DNA from: Enterobacter bugandensis
GTDB taxonomy: Bacteria > Pseudomonadota > Gammaproteobacteria > Enterobacterales > Enterobacteriaceae
Assembly (NCBI RefSeq): GCF_900324475.1
Contig: NZ_LT992502.1
Coordinates: forward strand, 1,426,001-1,490,000
Direction: 5' to 3'
DNA length: 64,000 bases
A program made the translations under genes and the position numbers. The notes below the pieces were generated by a model, which searched no databases, had not been told where the DNA came from, and saw only the letters and a program-made list of their open reading frames with translations. Within the stretch, counting starts at the first letter, position 1; the number at the start of each line of letters is the position of its first letter. Positions 52,637-62,091 of the stretch are shown here, piece by piece.

Positions 52637-53922
52637 TGTACAGTCCGGGGACATGGTAGACAGGTGTTCGGGGACATGGTGAACACTTTTTAACATCCTT
52701 TACCCATGGTGATCGACTTTTTCTTCAGGTCGATCACCCCCACTTTCGTGCTGTACCACCACACTTCATAGCAGCCGTCATCCTGCGTCTCCCTCAGCCC
52801 GACCCGTTCTCCCCTGAACGCCTTGCCTGCGCTCAGACTGACACCCTGTATGCTCAGCTTTCCGCTGACATCCACTTTCCTGACCTTCACCCCTTCATCG
52901 TACTCAGGTGGCGTTACGCTGCCGCTGTACTGCCGGGCAGACGGCTGATAACGCGAGGCCGGTACCGCCATATCCAGCGCCTCGTGCGGGCGTTCAAGGT
53001 TGTACACCGTGCGCCAGTGATCGAAAGCGCGTTGCAGCTCTCCGCTGTCCGCGAACCATTTTCCCTGCAGCACTTCCGCCTTCAGGCTGCGGTGAAAACG
53101 CTCCAGCTTGCCCTGCGTCTGCGGATGATAAGGCCGGGAGTGCCCCACCCGGATACCGTGGCGCATCAGCCACAGCTCCAGCGCCGTCCCAGGTGCCGGT
53201 GGTGTCGCCCCACGGTGAGCCGTTGTCCATCGTCATCCTGTCCGGCAGGCCGTAGCGTTCAAACGCGCTGACCAGCTGCTGCTGCACGGTCTCGCGCCGT
53301 TCATCGGTACAGTGCGCCAGGCACAGGGAAAAACGGGAGTGGTCGTCCAGCAGGGTGAGCGGATGGCAGCGGCCACCGCCAAAGGGAAAGTGACCCTTAA
53401 AATCCATCTGCCAGAGCCGGTTCGGCGCGTCATGTTCGAAGCGTCCCGTAGCCGGAACGCCCGGTGATGCGCCCGGCAGCAGACCGTGACGGGCCATCAG
53501 ATTATGGACGGTGCTGAAGGCGGGCATACGGTGCCCCTGGTCTTCAAGCCAGCGCTTAATCTTGCGGGCGCCCCAGCGTTGATGACGGTCATGCGCCATG
53601 CGCAGCAGGGCCGTGATGTCGTCAGATGAGCGGTTCGGGGAATGATGAGGTGCGCGGGAGCGGTCCTGAAGACCGGAGGCACCTTCCTCAGCCCAGCGCT
53701 GAAGCCACTTGTAGCCGGTGGCAGGAGAAATGCCGAACTGACGGCAGAGGAAACGGATGTTCGCCCCGTCCTGCGAGGCGAACAGTACAAACTCGGTACG
53801 TAATGACATGGTATCTCTCGCATCCCAGGGCATAAGCGACTCCATAAACGGGTTCTTATGCCTCAGTTGTAAGTGTCTACCATGTCCCCGAACAAGTGTT
53901 CACTATGTCCCCGGACCGTACA
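52637..53922 (-). mobile_element. IS481-family insertion sequence, 1286 bp, 5-bp target duplication
   Basis: Ends read TGTACAGTCCGGGGACATGG inward from the left, and TGTACGGTCCGGGGACATAG inward from the right (minus strand), with flanking direct repeats GTGGG (52632-52636 and 53923-53927). Each end has two GGGGACATGGT-type motifs about 23 bases apart: one followed by AGACA, one by GAACA, in opposite order at the two ends. The single transposase gene is frameshifted. It sits between convergent ompX and opgE. Confidence 0.9.
52690..53833 (-). pseudogene. IS481-family transposase, frameshifted
   Basis: From ATG 53833 (MPWDARDTMSLRTEFVLFA) the frame encodes the N-terminal helix-turn-helix (CRQFGISPATGYKWLQRW) and the first two catalytic aspartates (WQMDFKG and MTMDNGSPW). 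After GDTTGTW an extra C in the run 53188-53190 (G on the coding strand) shifts the frame. The correct sequence, TALELWLMRHGIRVGHSRPYH, resumes in another frame, holds the catalytic Glu in GKLERFH, and ends at 52690. Repairing one base gives about 380 residues. As written the DDE triad is split, so the copy should be inactive unless ribosomes slip. Confidence 0.88.
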
Positions 53923-53955
53923 GTGGGAGAGGGTCAGGGTATCAGACCGCACAGC

Positions 53956-55539
53956 TTACTTACTCTTAATATCAAAAATATCGGTACCCAGATGGTTATA
54001 GTCAACTTTCTGTAACTTGAAGTTGGTAACGTACACTGGGGGCGCTTTCTTGTTGGAGATAAACGGGTAATCATTTTTTATCTCTTTGGCCTTAATCCCC
54101 GTCCACTGCGAGAAGAACTGCAGGAAATCATTCGCCGAGCGCCGCGCTTTGATAACGCGATGCGTTTTATCATCGCTCGACAGCACCATAAACGGCACCT
54201 GGAAATTCTGCTGGAACTGGTCGTCGTGCGCCAGATACTGCACTTCTTTGCCACGCTCTTTAAACGCCAGCCCGTGATCCGAGAAATAGACCACAGAGAA
54301 GCTTTCGCCCGTATTGCGCAGCTGATCGTAAAGCTTGCTGAGCAGCTCATCGGTTTGCGTCATAGTATAGAGATAGCAAGAGGTCTCTTTCGACTGCACA
54401 AACTCCGCGTATTTACCGCCAGTGCGATCGCAGGCCTGCGGGTGCGATCCCATCAGGTGCAGAACAATCAGCTGCGGCTGGGTGCGCGGGGTAGCAAAGA
54501 CCTGCGCCGTCATCTTCAGCAGCGCCTCGTCTTTGGTGTTTTTGTCGGCTTCAAAATCACCGCTCTTCAGGAACTGCACTTCGTCAGCACGCTTAGCAAT
54601 ACTGGCGATGGCGGTGTCGTATTCGCCAATTTGCCCCTGATTGGAGAACCACCAGGTCTGAAAACCGGCGCGGTTGGCCAGCGTGACAAAATTATCCTGA
54701 AACTGAGGTTTGCCATCCACCACGCGGTTCAGCGTCAGGCCGAGCGATTTCTGCGTCGAGCCGCTGGCCGCCACATAATCGGTAAACAGGGTGCCGTTGA
54801 CAGAGCTGGCAAACGGCGTGTTATTCCAGTGCCCGCCGAAAGCGCCCAGCGCGTCGCGACGTGCGCTCTCGCCAATCACCACCACATAGGTATGGTATTT
54901 CGGCTTAACCGCCAGCACGTTCCAGGTGTCTTTCATATTGGAAAGTTCAGCCATGCGCGCCTGCTCGTCGAGAACCTCTTTATTGTTCACGACGACGTCT
55001 TTAACGAAACGGAACACCGGATAGCCCGTATCTTTCAGCTTGAACACGCCGCCCCAGGCCAGGTTTTGCACCGGCGCAACGAAAAACGTCCCCACGCTAA
55101 ACGCCAGGCACAGAGACTCCATTTTTCCCCATGATCTCTTCGCGTCTGCTTTGCGACGAACCGCGATGACGCCAAGCGCAAAGATAAAGAGGCCGACGAC
55201 GTAGCTGTACCAGGGGAAGATCGTCAGGATCTCCGTCGACTCTTCCATATTGGTGGAGTGCAGCGCCAGCAGGGTGTTGAAGTTTGGCGCGCCGTAGGCC
55301 TGGCCAAACGGGAAATACATCGCAGCAATCAGCGAACAGACCCCTACCAACGCTTTCTGCACGCGCGGGGCCGCTCGCCACAGCACATGCAGGATGCAGG
55401 TGAAAGCCACTGCATAAAGCAGGCTGAAGGGATAGCCGAGCGCAAAGTTAATCAGCAGCGACTGCAAAAAGTAAAATCCCGTCCACGGGCTTAAGGCCCG
55501 GCTGCGGGTAACGATGGTATCTATCAGGGTTACATTCAT
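53956..55539 (-). CDS. opgE: OpgE, phosphoethanolamine transferase of periplasmic glucans
   Basis: 527 residues, same as E. coli OpgE (YbiP). Five N-terminal membrane segments (to about residue 165), then a periplasmic alkaline-phosphatase-type sulfatase domain with the catalytic Thr in GSTQKSLGLTLNR, VVVIGESARRDALG, HLMGSHPQACDR and YFSDHGLAFKE. Adds phosphoethanolamine from PE to osmoregulated periplasmic glucans. Confidence 0.94.
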   Translation of the reverse strand: MNVTLIDTIVTRSRALSPWTGFYFLQSLLINFALGYPFSLLYAVAFTCILHVLWRAAPRVQKALVGVCSLIAAMYFPFGQAYGAPNFNTLLALHSTNMEESTEILTIFPWYSYVVGLFIFALGVIAVRRKADAKRSWGKMESLCLAFSVGTFFVAPVQNLAWGGVFKLKDTGYPVFRFVKDVVVNNKEVLDEQARMAELSNMKDTWNVLAVKPKYHTYVVVIGESARRDALGAFGGHWNNTPFASSVNGTLFTDYVAASGSTQKSLGLTLNRVVDGKPQFQDNFVTLANRAGFQTWWFSNQGQIGEYDTAIASIAKRADEVQFLKSGDFEADKNTKDEALLKMTAQVFATPRTQPQLIVLHLMGSHPQACDRTGGKYAEFVQSKETSCYLYTMTQTDELLSKLYDQLRNTGESFSVVYFSDHGLAFKERGKEVQYLAHDDQFQQNFQVPFMVLSSDDKTHRVIKARRSANDFLQFFSQWTGIKAKEIKNDYPFISNKKAPPVYVTNFKLQKVDYNHLGTDIFDIKSK

Positions 55540-55808
55540 AGGTCACTATCACAAAAACGCCATGTGCTCACCCTGGCGCCAAGGGTCAAAGCCTGCCGGA
55601 CAGTGCGTGGAAAGGGAATGAGAGGTCCGCTTCAGCGAGCCGCAAATTGTGCAGGGCTGCAAGAAGATAGTGCGAGCGTGAATTAAGGTCAACAGTTGCT
55701 AAACAGATGTTTTGCGAAGGGGGCTGCAAATCCGCAAAAATTATCGGGAATTGGTCAGTTTACAGCGGAAGTGTGACAGAAAAATGAAGCGGCGTACCGC
55801 AACGCCGC

Positions 55809-55937
55809 TTAGTGGGAAGGTTTGTCGTCCTGATGCGGTTTGTTGTTAAACATATCGCACAGCATGTTCAACAGCATTAAGCGCACTTTAAAAGGAGAGT
55901 GGGTAAACACGTTCATACACCTCTTGAATTCGTTCAT
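55809..55937 (-). CDS. mntS: MntS small protein, manganese chaperone/exporter inhibitor
   Basis: 42 residues from the ATG at 55937: MNEFKRCMNVFTHSPFKVRL, then MLLNMLCDMFNNKP, against E. coli MNEFKRCMRVFSHSPFKVRL. A longer in-frame ATG at 56003 lies in the MntR operator. In E. coli MntS is made when manganese is low and raises free Mn, in part by inhibiting the MntP exporter. AGGAGGT precedes the start. Divergent from mntR. Confidence 0.94.
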   Translation of the reverse strand: MNEFKRCMNVFTHSPFKVRLMLLNMLCDMFNNKPHQDDKPSH

Positions 55938-55994
55938 GAGACCTCCTGAAGTTTGATCCCTTCGATCCGTGAAGGGTGACTGCATTACATACAG

Positions 55995-56012
55995 ATATAG
56001 CACAGGCTATAT
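55995..56012. promoter_or_regulatory. MntR box between mntS and mntR
   Basis: ATATAGCACAGGCTATAT has perfect 7-base arms and fits the MntR consensus (A)ACATAGCNNNGGCTATGT(T). It is placed 58 bases upstream of mntS, consistent with Mn-MntR repression of mntS as in E. coli. A second partial site, TATAGCTATGGCTA, follows at 56015. Confidence 0.85.
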
Positions 56013-56120
56013 TGTATAGCTATGGCTATTTCGTTAATTTTTTGTGCTTGTGGAGGGATGGTTTACAATGTGCGCTCTCGATACCGGGCGCTGGAAGCGT
56101 CACCCCAATGAGGAAGTACA

Positions 56121-56594
56121 ATGAACCGTCGCGCAGGTAAGCCAGCCATTAAAAAAACGACGCAACTGGTGAATGTTGAAGAACATGTCGAAGGTTTTCG
56201 CCAGGTCCGTGAAGCGCACCGGCGTGAACTGATTGATGATTATGTTGAACTGATTTCCGATCTGATCCGCGAGGTTGGGGAAGCGCGTCAGGTCGATATG
56301 GCCGCCAGGCTCGGGGTTTCGCAGCCGACGGTCGCTAAAATGTTAAAACGTCTGGCCTCGGTAGGCCTGATCGAAATGATCCCCTGGCGCGGCGTGTTTC
56401 TGACGCCGGAAGGGGAGAAGCTTGCGCAGGAGAGCCGCGAGCGCCATCAGCTTGTCGAGAACTTTTTGCTGGTGCTGGGCGTCAGCCCGGAAATTGCCCG
56501 TCGGGATGCGGAAGGAATGGAGCACCACGTTAGCGAAGAGACGCTGGTGAAGTTTCGCGAATTTACCCTTAAATATGGTCCCTCCGCTGAATGA
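56121..56594 (+). CDS. mntR: Manganese-responsive regulator MntR
   Basis: 157 residues (E. coli 155), DtxR family. Winged helix [24 protein letters not shown], and the metal-binding and dimer domain with [12 protein letters not shown]. Binds Mn2+ and represses mntH and mntS, activates mntP in E. coli. Its stop overlaps the ybiR start by 4 bases. Confidence 0.95.
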   Translation: MNRRAGKPAIKKTTQLVNVEEHVEGFRQVREAHRRELIDDYVELISDLIREVGEARQVDMAARLGVSQPTVAKMLKRLASVGLIEMIPWRGVFLTPEGEKLAQESRERHQLVENFLLVLGVSPEIARRDAEGMEHHVSEETLVKFREFTLKYGPSAE

Positions 56595-57700
56595 AAATCC
56601 CTGGACTGCAGGCCCTCTCACGCGATCGTTTCTTCCATCTCTTATTAATCATTGGCGCCGGGTTAAGCCTGTTTGTGCCGTTTGCGCCACAGGCCTGGTC
56701 TGCGGCGATTGACTGGCGCACCATCATCACCCTGAGCGGGTTAATGATGCTGACCAAAGGGGTCGAGCTGAGCGGCTATTTTGACGTCCTGGGGCGTAAA
56801 ATGGTGCGCCGTTTTGCCACCGAGCGCAGGCTGGCCCTGTTTATGGTCTTCTCCGCCGCGGTGCTGTCGACGTTTCTGACCAACGATGTGGCGCTGTTTA
56901 TCATCGTGCCCCTCACGCTCACCCTGCGTAAGCTTTGCGAGATCCCGGTCAGCAGACTGATCATCTTTGAAGCGCTCGCCGTTAACGCCGGTTCTCTGTT
57001 GACGCCCATCGGCAACCCGCAAAATATTCTTCTCTGGGGACGTTCCGGTCTGTCATTCGCCGCCTTTACCTGGCAGATGGCGCCTCTGGCGCTGGTGATG
57101 ATGCTGTCGCTGCTGGCGGTCTGCTGGTTCGCGTTTCCGGATAAAAAGCTGCAATACCATAGCGGGACCACGGGCCCGCAGTGGCAGCCGCGGCTGGTCT
57201 GGAGCTGCCTCGGGCTGTATATCGTCTTTCTGTTCGCCCTGGAGCTGAGGTATGAGCTCCAGGGCGTCCTGCTCGTCGCCGCGGGCTTTGTCGTGCTGGC
57301 GCGGCGCGTGCTGGTGAGCGTGGACTGGACGCTGCTGCTGGTCTTTATGGCGATGTTCATCGACGTGCATCTGCTTATTCAGCTTCCGGTGCTGCAAAAC
57401 GTTCTGCACAGCGTCAGCACGCTGTCGCAGCCGGGGCTGTGGCTGACGGCGATTGGCCTGTCGCAGTTTATCAGCAACGTGCCTGCCACCATTCTGCTGC
57501 TCAACTACGTTCCGCCGGACACGCTGCTGGCCTGGGCGGTGAACATCGGTGGGTTTGGGCTGCTGCCCGGCTCCCTGGCAAACCTGATCGCCCTGCGCAT
57601 GGCCAACGACCGTCGCATCTGGTGGCGCTTCCACCTCTGGTCGATCCCGATGCTGCTCTGGGCTGCGGCGATCGGTTTCGGACTATTCCTTCTCATATAG
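56591..57700 (+). CDS. ybiR: YbiR, ArsB/NhaD/SLC13-like inner membrane transporter
   Basis: 369 residues (E. coli 372), about ten membrane segments. It has the ion transporter hallmarks [16 protein letters not shown] and [15 protein letters not shown] in the first repeat and [14 protein letters not shown] with [10 protein letters not shown] in the second. The substrate is unknown. Coupling to mntR through ATGA overlap suggests a manganese link, but that is inference. Confidence 0.9.
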   Translation: MKIPGLQALSRDRFFHLLLIIGAGLSLFVPFAPQAWSAAIDWRTIITLSGLMMLTKGVELSGYFDVLGRKMVRRFATERRLALFMVFSAAVLSTFLTNDVALFIIVPLTLTLRKLCEIPVSRLIIFEALAVNAGSLLTPIGNPQNILLWGRSGLSFAAFTWQMAPLALVMMLSLLAVCWFAFPDKKLQYHSGTTGPQWQPRLVWSCLGLYIVFLFALELRYELQGVLLVAAGFVVLARRVLVSVDWTLLLVFMAMFIDVHLLIQLPVLQNVLHSVSTLSQPGLWLTAIGLSQFISNVPATILLLNYVPPDTLLAWAVNIGGFGLLPGSLANLIALRMANDRRIWWRFHLWSIPMLLWAAAIGFGLFLLI

Positions 57701-57801
57701 TGCGCAATTTGTCAGTTTTTCCTGGCAAATGTATAGCAACGTCCTAGCTTTAGTGAACGGCATAGTGTGATGCCGCTCACTGACAGGACCGTTGCTGAAT
57801 T

Positions 57802-58896
57802 ATGGCAGAAGAACAAAATCCACCTGCTGACGAGCAGGATAAAAACAATAACGAGCGTAAACGCCCGGGCAAAAAACCGTTAATTATCCTTGGCATCGTG
57901 GTCATCGTGATGGTGATCGTGGCGCTGGTCTGGTGGTTTTTAACCCGCAACGAAGAGACCACCGACGACGCCTTTACCGACGGCAACGTGGTGACCATTG
58001 CCCCCAAAACGGCGGGCTACGTTACCGAGCTTCGCGTGCGGGATAACCAGCGCGTGAAGAAAGGGGATGTGCTGGTGGTGATCGATCCGCGTGATACCAC
58101 CGCCCAGCGCGATCAGGCTCAGGCTCAGCTTGGGCTGGCTATCGCGCAGCTGCATCAGGCTCAGGCGCAGCTGGCGCTCTCAAAAGTGCAGTATCCCGCC
58201 CAGCGTGACGAAGCCAAAGCGCAGGTGCTGAAAGCGCAGGCCGATCTGGCGAACGCGCAGGCGGAATACCGCCGCCAGCGCGGCGTCGACCCGCGCGCGA
58301 CCACCCAGCAAAGTATTGATTCTGCGAACGCTCAGCTGCGCAGCGCCCAGGCTGGCCTTGCCAGCGCACAGGCGCAGCTGGAAGTGGCGGAGCAGGTACA
58401 GCTGCAAATCCGCCAGCAGGAGACCAACGTCGAAGCCCGCGAGCGTCAGGTCGAACAGGCCAAAGCGCAGCTGGAAACCGCGAATCTGAACCTCTCTTAC
58501 ACCGAAGTCCGCGCCCCGTTCGACGGCTTTGTCACCAAACGCAACGTGCAGCCCGGCACGCTGGTTCAGGCGGGCACCGCGCTGTTCTCGCTGGTCTCCC
58601 CGAACGTATGGGTGGTGGCGAACTTTAAAGAGTCCCAGCTTGAGCGCATGAAGCCCGGCGATAAGGTTAGCGTCTCCGTGGATGCCTGGCCGGATATGGA
58701 GCTTGAAGGCCATATCGACAGCATCCAGCAGGGCAGCGGCTCGCGCTTCTCCGCCTTCCCGTCGGAAAACGCCACCGGTAACTTCGTGAAGATTGTTCAG
58801 CGCGTACCGGTAAAAATCGTCATTGATAAAGGTCTGGATCCGAACAAGCCGCTGCCGCTGGGGCTGTCGGTTGAACCGAAGGTCACCGTGGAATGA
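57802..58896 (+). CDS. HlyD/EmrA-type membrane fusion protein of an efflux operon
   Basis: 364 residues. Hydrophilic N-terminus, one anchor (about 26-47, PLIILGIVVIVMVIVALVWWF), lipoyl half TTDDAFTDGNVVTIAPKTAGYV, a long coiled coil rich in Ala/Gln (about 95-225), second lipoyl half YTEVRAPFDGFVTKRNVQPGTLV, then a beta-barrel. Periplasmic adaptor linking the next gene's MFS pump to the outer membrane factor. The stop overlaps the next start by 4 bases. E. coli K-12 has ldtB, not this gene, after ybiR. Confidence 0.92.
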   Translation: MAEEQNPPADEQDKNNNERKRPGKKPLIILGIVVIVMVIVALVWWFLTRNEETTDDAFTDGNVVTIAPKTAGYVTELRVRDNQRVKKGDVLVVIDPRDTTAQRDQAQAQLGLAIAQLHQAQAQLALSKVQYPAQRDEAKAQVLKAQADLANAQAEYRRQRGVDPRATTQQSIDSANAQLRSAQAGLASAQAQLEVAEQVQLQIRQQETNVEARERQVEQAKAQLETANLNLSYTEVRAPFDGFVTKRNVQPGTLVQAGTALFSLVSPNVWVVANFKESQLERMKPGDKVSVSVDAWPDMELEGHIDSIQQGSGSRFSAFPSENATGNFVKIVQRVPVKIVIDKGLDPNKPLPLGLSVEPKVTVE

Positions 58897-60464
58897 CGGA
58901 TCATAGCCACGATAACTGGAAGCCCGCCAGTAACCCGTGGGCGGTGGCGATTGTCGTCACCCTGGCGGTGTTCATGGAAATTCTGGACACTACCATCGTC
59001 AACGTCGCGCTGCCGCACGTGGCGGGGTCGCTCTCGGCCAGCTACGACGAATCCACCTGGGTACTGACAAGCTACCTGGTGGCGAACGGCATCGTGCTGC
59101 CCATCTCGGCGTTCCTGAGCCGGCTGTTTGGCCGCAAGCAGTTCTTCCTCATTTGCATCGTGATGTTCACCATCTGCTCGTTTCTGTGCGGCATCGCCAC
59201 CGAGCTGTGGCAAATCATCCTGTTCCGCGTAATGCAGGGCTTCTTTGGCGGCGGGTTGCAGCCCACCCAGCAGTCGGTGCTGCTTGACTACTTCAAGCCG
59301 GAGGACAGGGGCAAAGCGTTTGGGCTTTCCTCCATTGCGATTATCGTCGCGCCGGTGCTCGGCCCGACGCTGGGGGGCTGGATCACCGACAACTACTCCT
59401 GGCGCTGGGTGTTCTTTATCAACATCCCGGTGGGGATTGTGACGGTGCTGGCGATCTACCAGCTGTTGGAAGATCCGCCGTGGGAGAGCAAATCAAAAGA
59501 GAAGCTGACCATCGACTGGACGGGGATCGGCCTGATCGCCCTCGGCCTTGGCTGTTTGCAGGTGATGCTCGACCGGGGCGAGGATGATGACTGGTTCTAC
59601 TCGAACTTTATCCGCACCTTCGCGGTGCTGACGCTGGTCGGCATTATCGGCGCAATCTACTGGCTGATGTATGCCAAAAAGCCGGTGGTGGATCTGCACT
59701 GCATGAAGGACCGCAACTTCGCGATCTCCAGCCTGCTGATGGCGGGGATGGCGATGATCCTCTACGGCAGTTCGGTGGTGATCCCGCAACTGGCGCAGCA
59801 GGATCTGGGCTATACCGCGACCTGGTCCGGGCTGGTGCTCTCGCCCGGCGCGGTGCTGATCGTGCTGACCATCCCGCTGGTGCTGAAGCTGATGCCGGTG
59901 GTGCAGACGCGCTGGATCATCGCCTTTGGCTTTACCTGCCTGGCGGTGTCGTTCTTCTGGTCGCGCACGCTGACGCCGGATATTGACTTCGAAACCCTGG
60001 TGCTGTTCCGCAGCGCCCAGTCGATTGGTCTGGGGTTCCTGTTTGTGCCGCTCACCACCATCGCCTTCATCTCGATACCGAGACGGCTCAACGCCGATGC
60101 GGCGGCGCTGTTTACCATGTTCCGCAACGTGGCGGGATCCATCGGGATTTCTCTCTCGACGGCGGCCATCACCGAGCGCGCGCAGGCGCACAGCGCGCAC
60201 CTTGCCTACCACGCCTCGCCGTTTAACGAGCAGTTCCAGCTGGCGATTCGCGAAAGCGCCCAGGCGATCCAGAACTTCACCACCCAGGTGGGCGATCCGA
60301 CCGGGATTGCCACCGGGCGGATGTACCAGACGATGATCGAGCAGTCCCGCTTCCTGGCCTACATCGACGTCTTCACCATTCTGAGCGCCGTGGCCTTGCT
60401 ATTGATTCCGTTTTGTTTGTTGCTCTCGCCGGTTAAGAGCGAGGGGAGTGCAGGAGCACACTGA
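58893..60464 (+). CDS. EmrB-like MFS drug transporter (DHA2, 14 TM)
   Basis: 523 residues with 14 predicted membrane segments. DHA2 motif: FMEILDTTIVNVALPHVAGSL in TM1, then LSRLFGRKQFF (motif A variant) and QGFFGGGLQPTQQSVLLDYF with GKAFGLSSIAIIVAPVLGPTLGGWI (motif C). Proton-coupled efflux pump of a tripartite system with the adaptor and the outer membrane factor. Substrate cannot be told from sequence. The stop and next ATG overlap in one base (TGATG). Confidence 0.94.
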   Translation: MTDHSHDNWKPASNPWAVAIVVTLAVFMEILDTTIVNVALPHVAGSLSASYDESTWVLTSYLVANGIVLPISAFLSRLFGRKQFFLICIVMFTICSFLCGIATELWQIILFRVMQGFFGGGLQPTQQSVLLDYFKPEDRGKAFGLSSIAIIVAPVLGPTLGGWITDNYSWRWVFFINIPVGIVTVLAIYQLLEDPPWESKSKEKLTIDWTGIGLIALGLGCLQVMLDRGEDDDWFYSNFIRTFAVLTLVGIIGAIYWLMYAKKPVVDLHCMKDRNFAISSLLMAGMAMILYGSSVVIPQLAQQDLGYTATWSGLVLSPGAVLIVLTIPLVLKLMPVVQTRWIIAFGFTCLAVSFFWSRTLTPDIDFETLVLFRSAQSIGLGFLFVPLTTIAFISIPRRLNADAAALFTMFRNVAGSIGISLSTAAITERAQAHSAHLAYHASPFNEQFQLAIRESAQAIQNFTTQVGDPTGIATGRMYQTMIEQSRFLAYIDVFTILSAVALLLIPFCLLLSPVKSEGSAGAH

Positions 60465-61987
60465 TGATACACAGACGTTTACACCCCCTGATGATAATGA
60501 TGCTGCTGGTGGGCTGCGCCGTCGGGCCGGACTACCAGCAGCCTGCGCCACCCGCCGTTACGCACTGGAACGATAAGGGCGACAGCGCGGTAAAATCGCA
60601 AACCACCTCCGCCGCGACCAATCCGCGCTGGTGGAAAACCTTCGGCTCGCCGCAGCTCGACAGTCTGGTTGAACGCGCCATCGCCGGAAACCTGACGCTG
60701 CAGCAAACGGTACTGCGCATTGCCGGGGCGCGTGAACAGATTAACCAGGCGGGCGGGGCATTTTTCCCGTCGGTGAACGGCAATCTGCAGGCGACGCGCC
60801 AGCAGCTCGGGCTGGAAGGGGAGCTAAAATCCCACGGCGTGTACGACCAGCTGGATAATGTCGACCCTGAACTCAGAGGCGCTCTGGGGCCGCTGACGCA
60901 GCCGATTAACCTTTATCAGGGCAGCTTCGACGCCCAGTGGGAAATCGACCTCTGGGGCAAGGTGCGCCGTCAGGTGGAAGCCGCCGAGGCGCAGCAGAAG
61001 GCCGCCATCGAACAGCGTAACGATGCGCTGGTGTCGCTGGAAGCGGAAGTGGCGCGCGCGTGGCTTCAGTTGCGCGGGGCGCAGAGCATTATCGCTACCC
61101 TGAACACCCAGATTAAAAGCGCGCAGCAGACGCTGGACCTGACCGAAAGCCGCCAGCGCGGCGGGCTGTCACCGCAGATGGACGTGGAAAACGCCCGGGC
61201 GCAGCTGGGCAATCTTGAAGCCCAGCTGCCGCAGTATCAGGCCCAGGAACGCCAGGCGATGAACGGGCTGGCTATTCTGCTCGGCAAGCCGCCGGGGGCG
61301 CTGGATAGCGAGCTGCAATCAGCGCAGCCAATGCCCGCGCTGCCGGATATCGTGCAGACTGGTATACCGTCCACGCTGGCGCGCCGCCGTCCGGACGTGC
61401 GCGAAGCGGAGGCCAACCTTCATGCCGCCACGGCGCAGATTGGCGTCTCGGTGGCCGAGCTGTTCCCGAGTTTTACCCTCTCCGGACAGTTTGGCCTGCG
61501 CAACAGCGAATCCGGCTGGCTGACCGACTGGAGCAGCCACTTCTACAGCTTCGGCCCGCAGGTTTCCATTCCGATTTTCCAGGGTGGTCGGCTGGTCTCC
61601 AGCGTTAAGGTGGCGCGAGCGCAGCAGGGCGCTGCGGTACTGGACTATCGCCAGACGGTGCTGACCGCGCTCGGGGATGTGGAAAACGCGCTGGTGAGCT
61701 ATCGCACCGACCAGCAGCGTGAGGCGGGCCTCGCGAAAACCATCGACGCACTGCAAAACGCCTTTGATTTAGCCAGCGACAGCTACCGGCAGGGGATCGC
61801 CAGCTTTATCGACGTGCTGGACGCCCAGCGTCAGCTGGCGCAGGCCGAGCAGCAGCGCGCGCAGGCGCAGGTCCAGAGCGCCCTCGATCTGGTGGCGCTC
61901 TACAAGGCGCTCGGCGGCGGCTGGGAGCCGTATCAGCAGGTGCAGCTCCCGGACTACAGTGTCTTTGGCGACGCCCCGCGCGGATAA
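60464..61987 (+). CDS. NodT/TolC-like outer membrane factor lipoprotein
   Basis: 507 residues. Lipobox LLVGC at residues 15-19 gives a lipidated Cys (then AVGPDYQQPAPP). OprM-type repeat helices and the RRPDVREAEANLHAATAQIG block are clear. It completes the efflux trio (adaptor, pump, outer membrane channel), which lets the system work without chromosomal TolC. Confidence 0.93.
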   Translation: MIHRRLHPLMIMMLLVGCAVGPDYQQPAPPAVTHWNDKGDSAVKSQTTSAATNPRWWKTFGSPQLDSLVERAIAGNLTLQQTVLRIAGAREQINQAGGAFFPSVNGNLQATRQQLGLEGELKSHGVYDQLDNVDPELRGALGPLTQPINLYQGSFDAQWEIDLWGKVRRQVEAAEAQQKAAIEQRNDALVSLEAEVARAWLQLRGAQSIIATLNTQIKSAQQTLDLTESRQRGGLSPQMDVENARAQLGNLEAQLPQYQAQERQAMNGLAILLGKPPGALDSELQSAQPMPALPDIVQTGIPSTLARRRPDVREAEANLHAATAQIGVSVAELFPSFTLSGQFGLRNSESGWLTDWSSHFYSFGPQVSIPIFQGGRLVSSVKVARAQQGAAVLDYRQTVLTALGDVENALVSYRTDQQREAGLAKTIDALQNAFDLASDSYRQGIASFIDVLDAQRQLAQAEQQRAQAQVQSALDLVALYKALGGGWEPYQQVQLPDYSVFGDAPRG

Positions 61988-62091
61988 ATATTCAGAGGAT
62001 TGGGCAAGAAACGGACAGGAACGCCACATTCGCGATGGCTGAGGGGCGGGTATAACTATCGGGTACCCAATCGACATGCGAGGATTATCTT

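Larger units (their letters stand above)
52622..53951 (+). repeat. CCCTCTCC/GGAGAGGG palindromic repeat, copy 3, split by the IS
   Basis: The left half is CCCTCTCCTT-GTGGG (52622-52636) and the right half is GTGGG-AGAGGGTCAGGGT-ATCAGACCGCAC (53923-53951). With one GTGGG removed they join into the same repeat as at 18118 and 22929. The only difference is a short deletion of GAGGG-like bases before ATCAG. The IS481 element has therefore inserted at the loop side of this repeat's hairpin. Confidence 0.82.
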
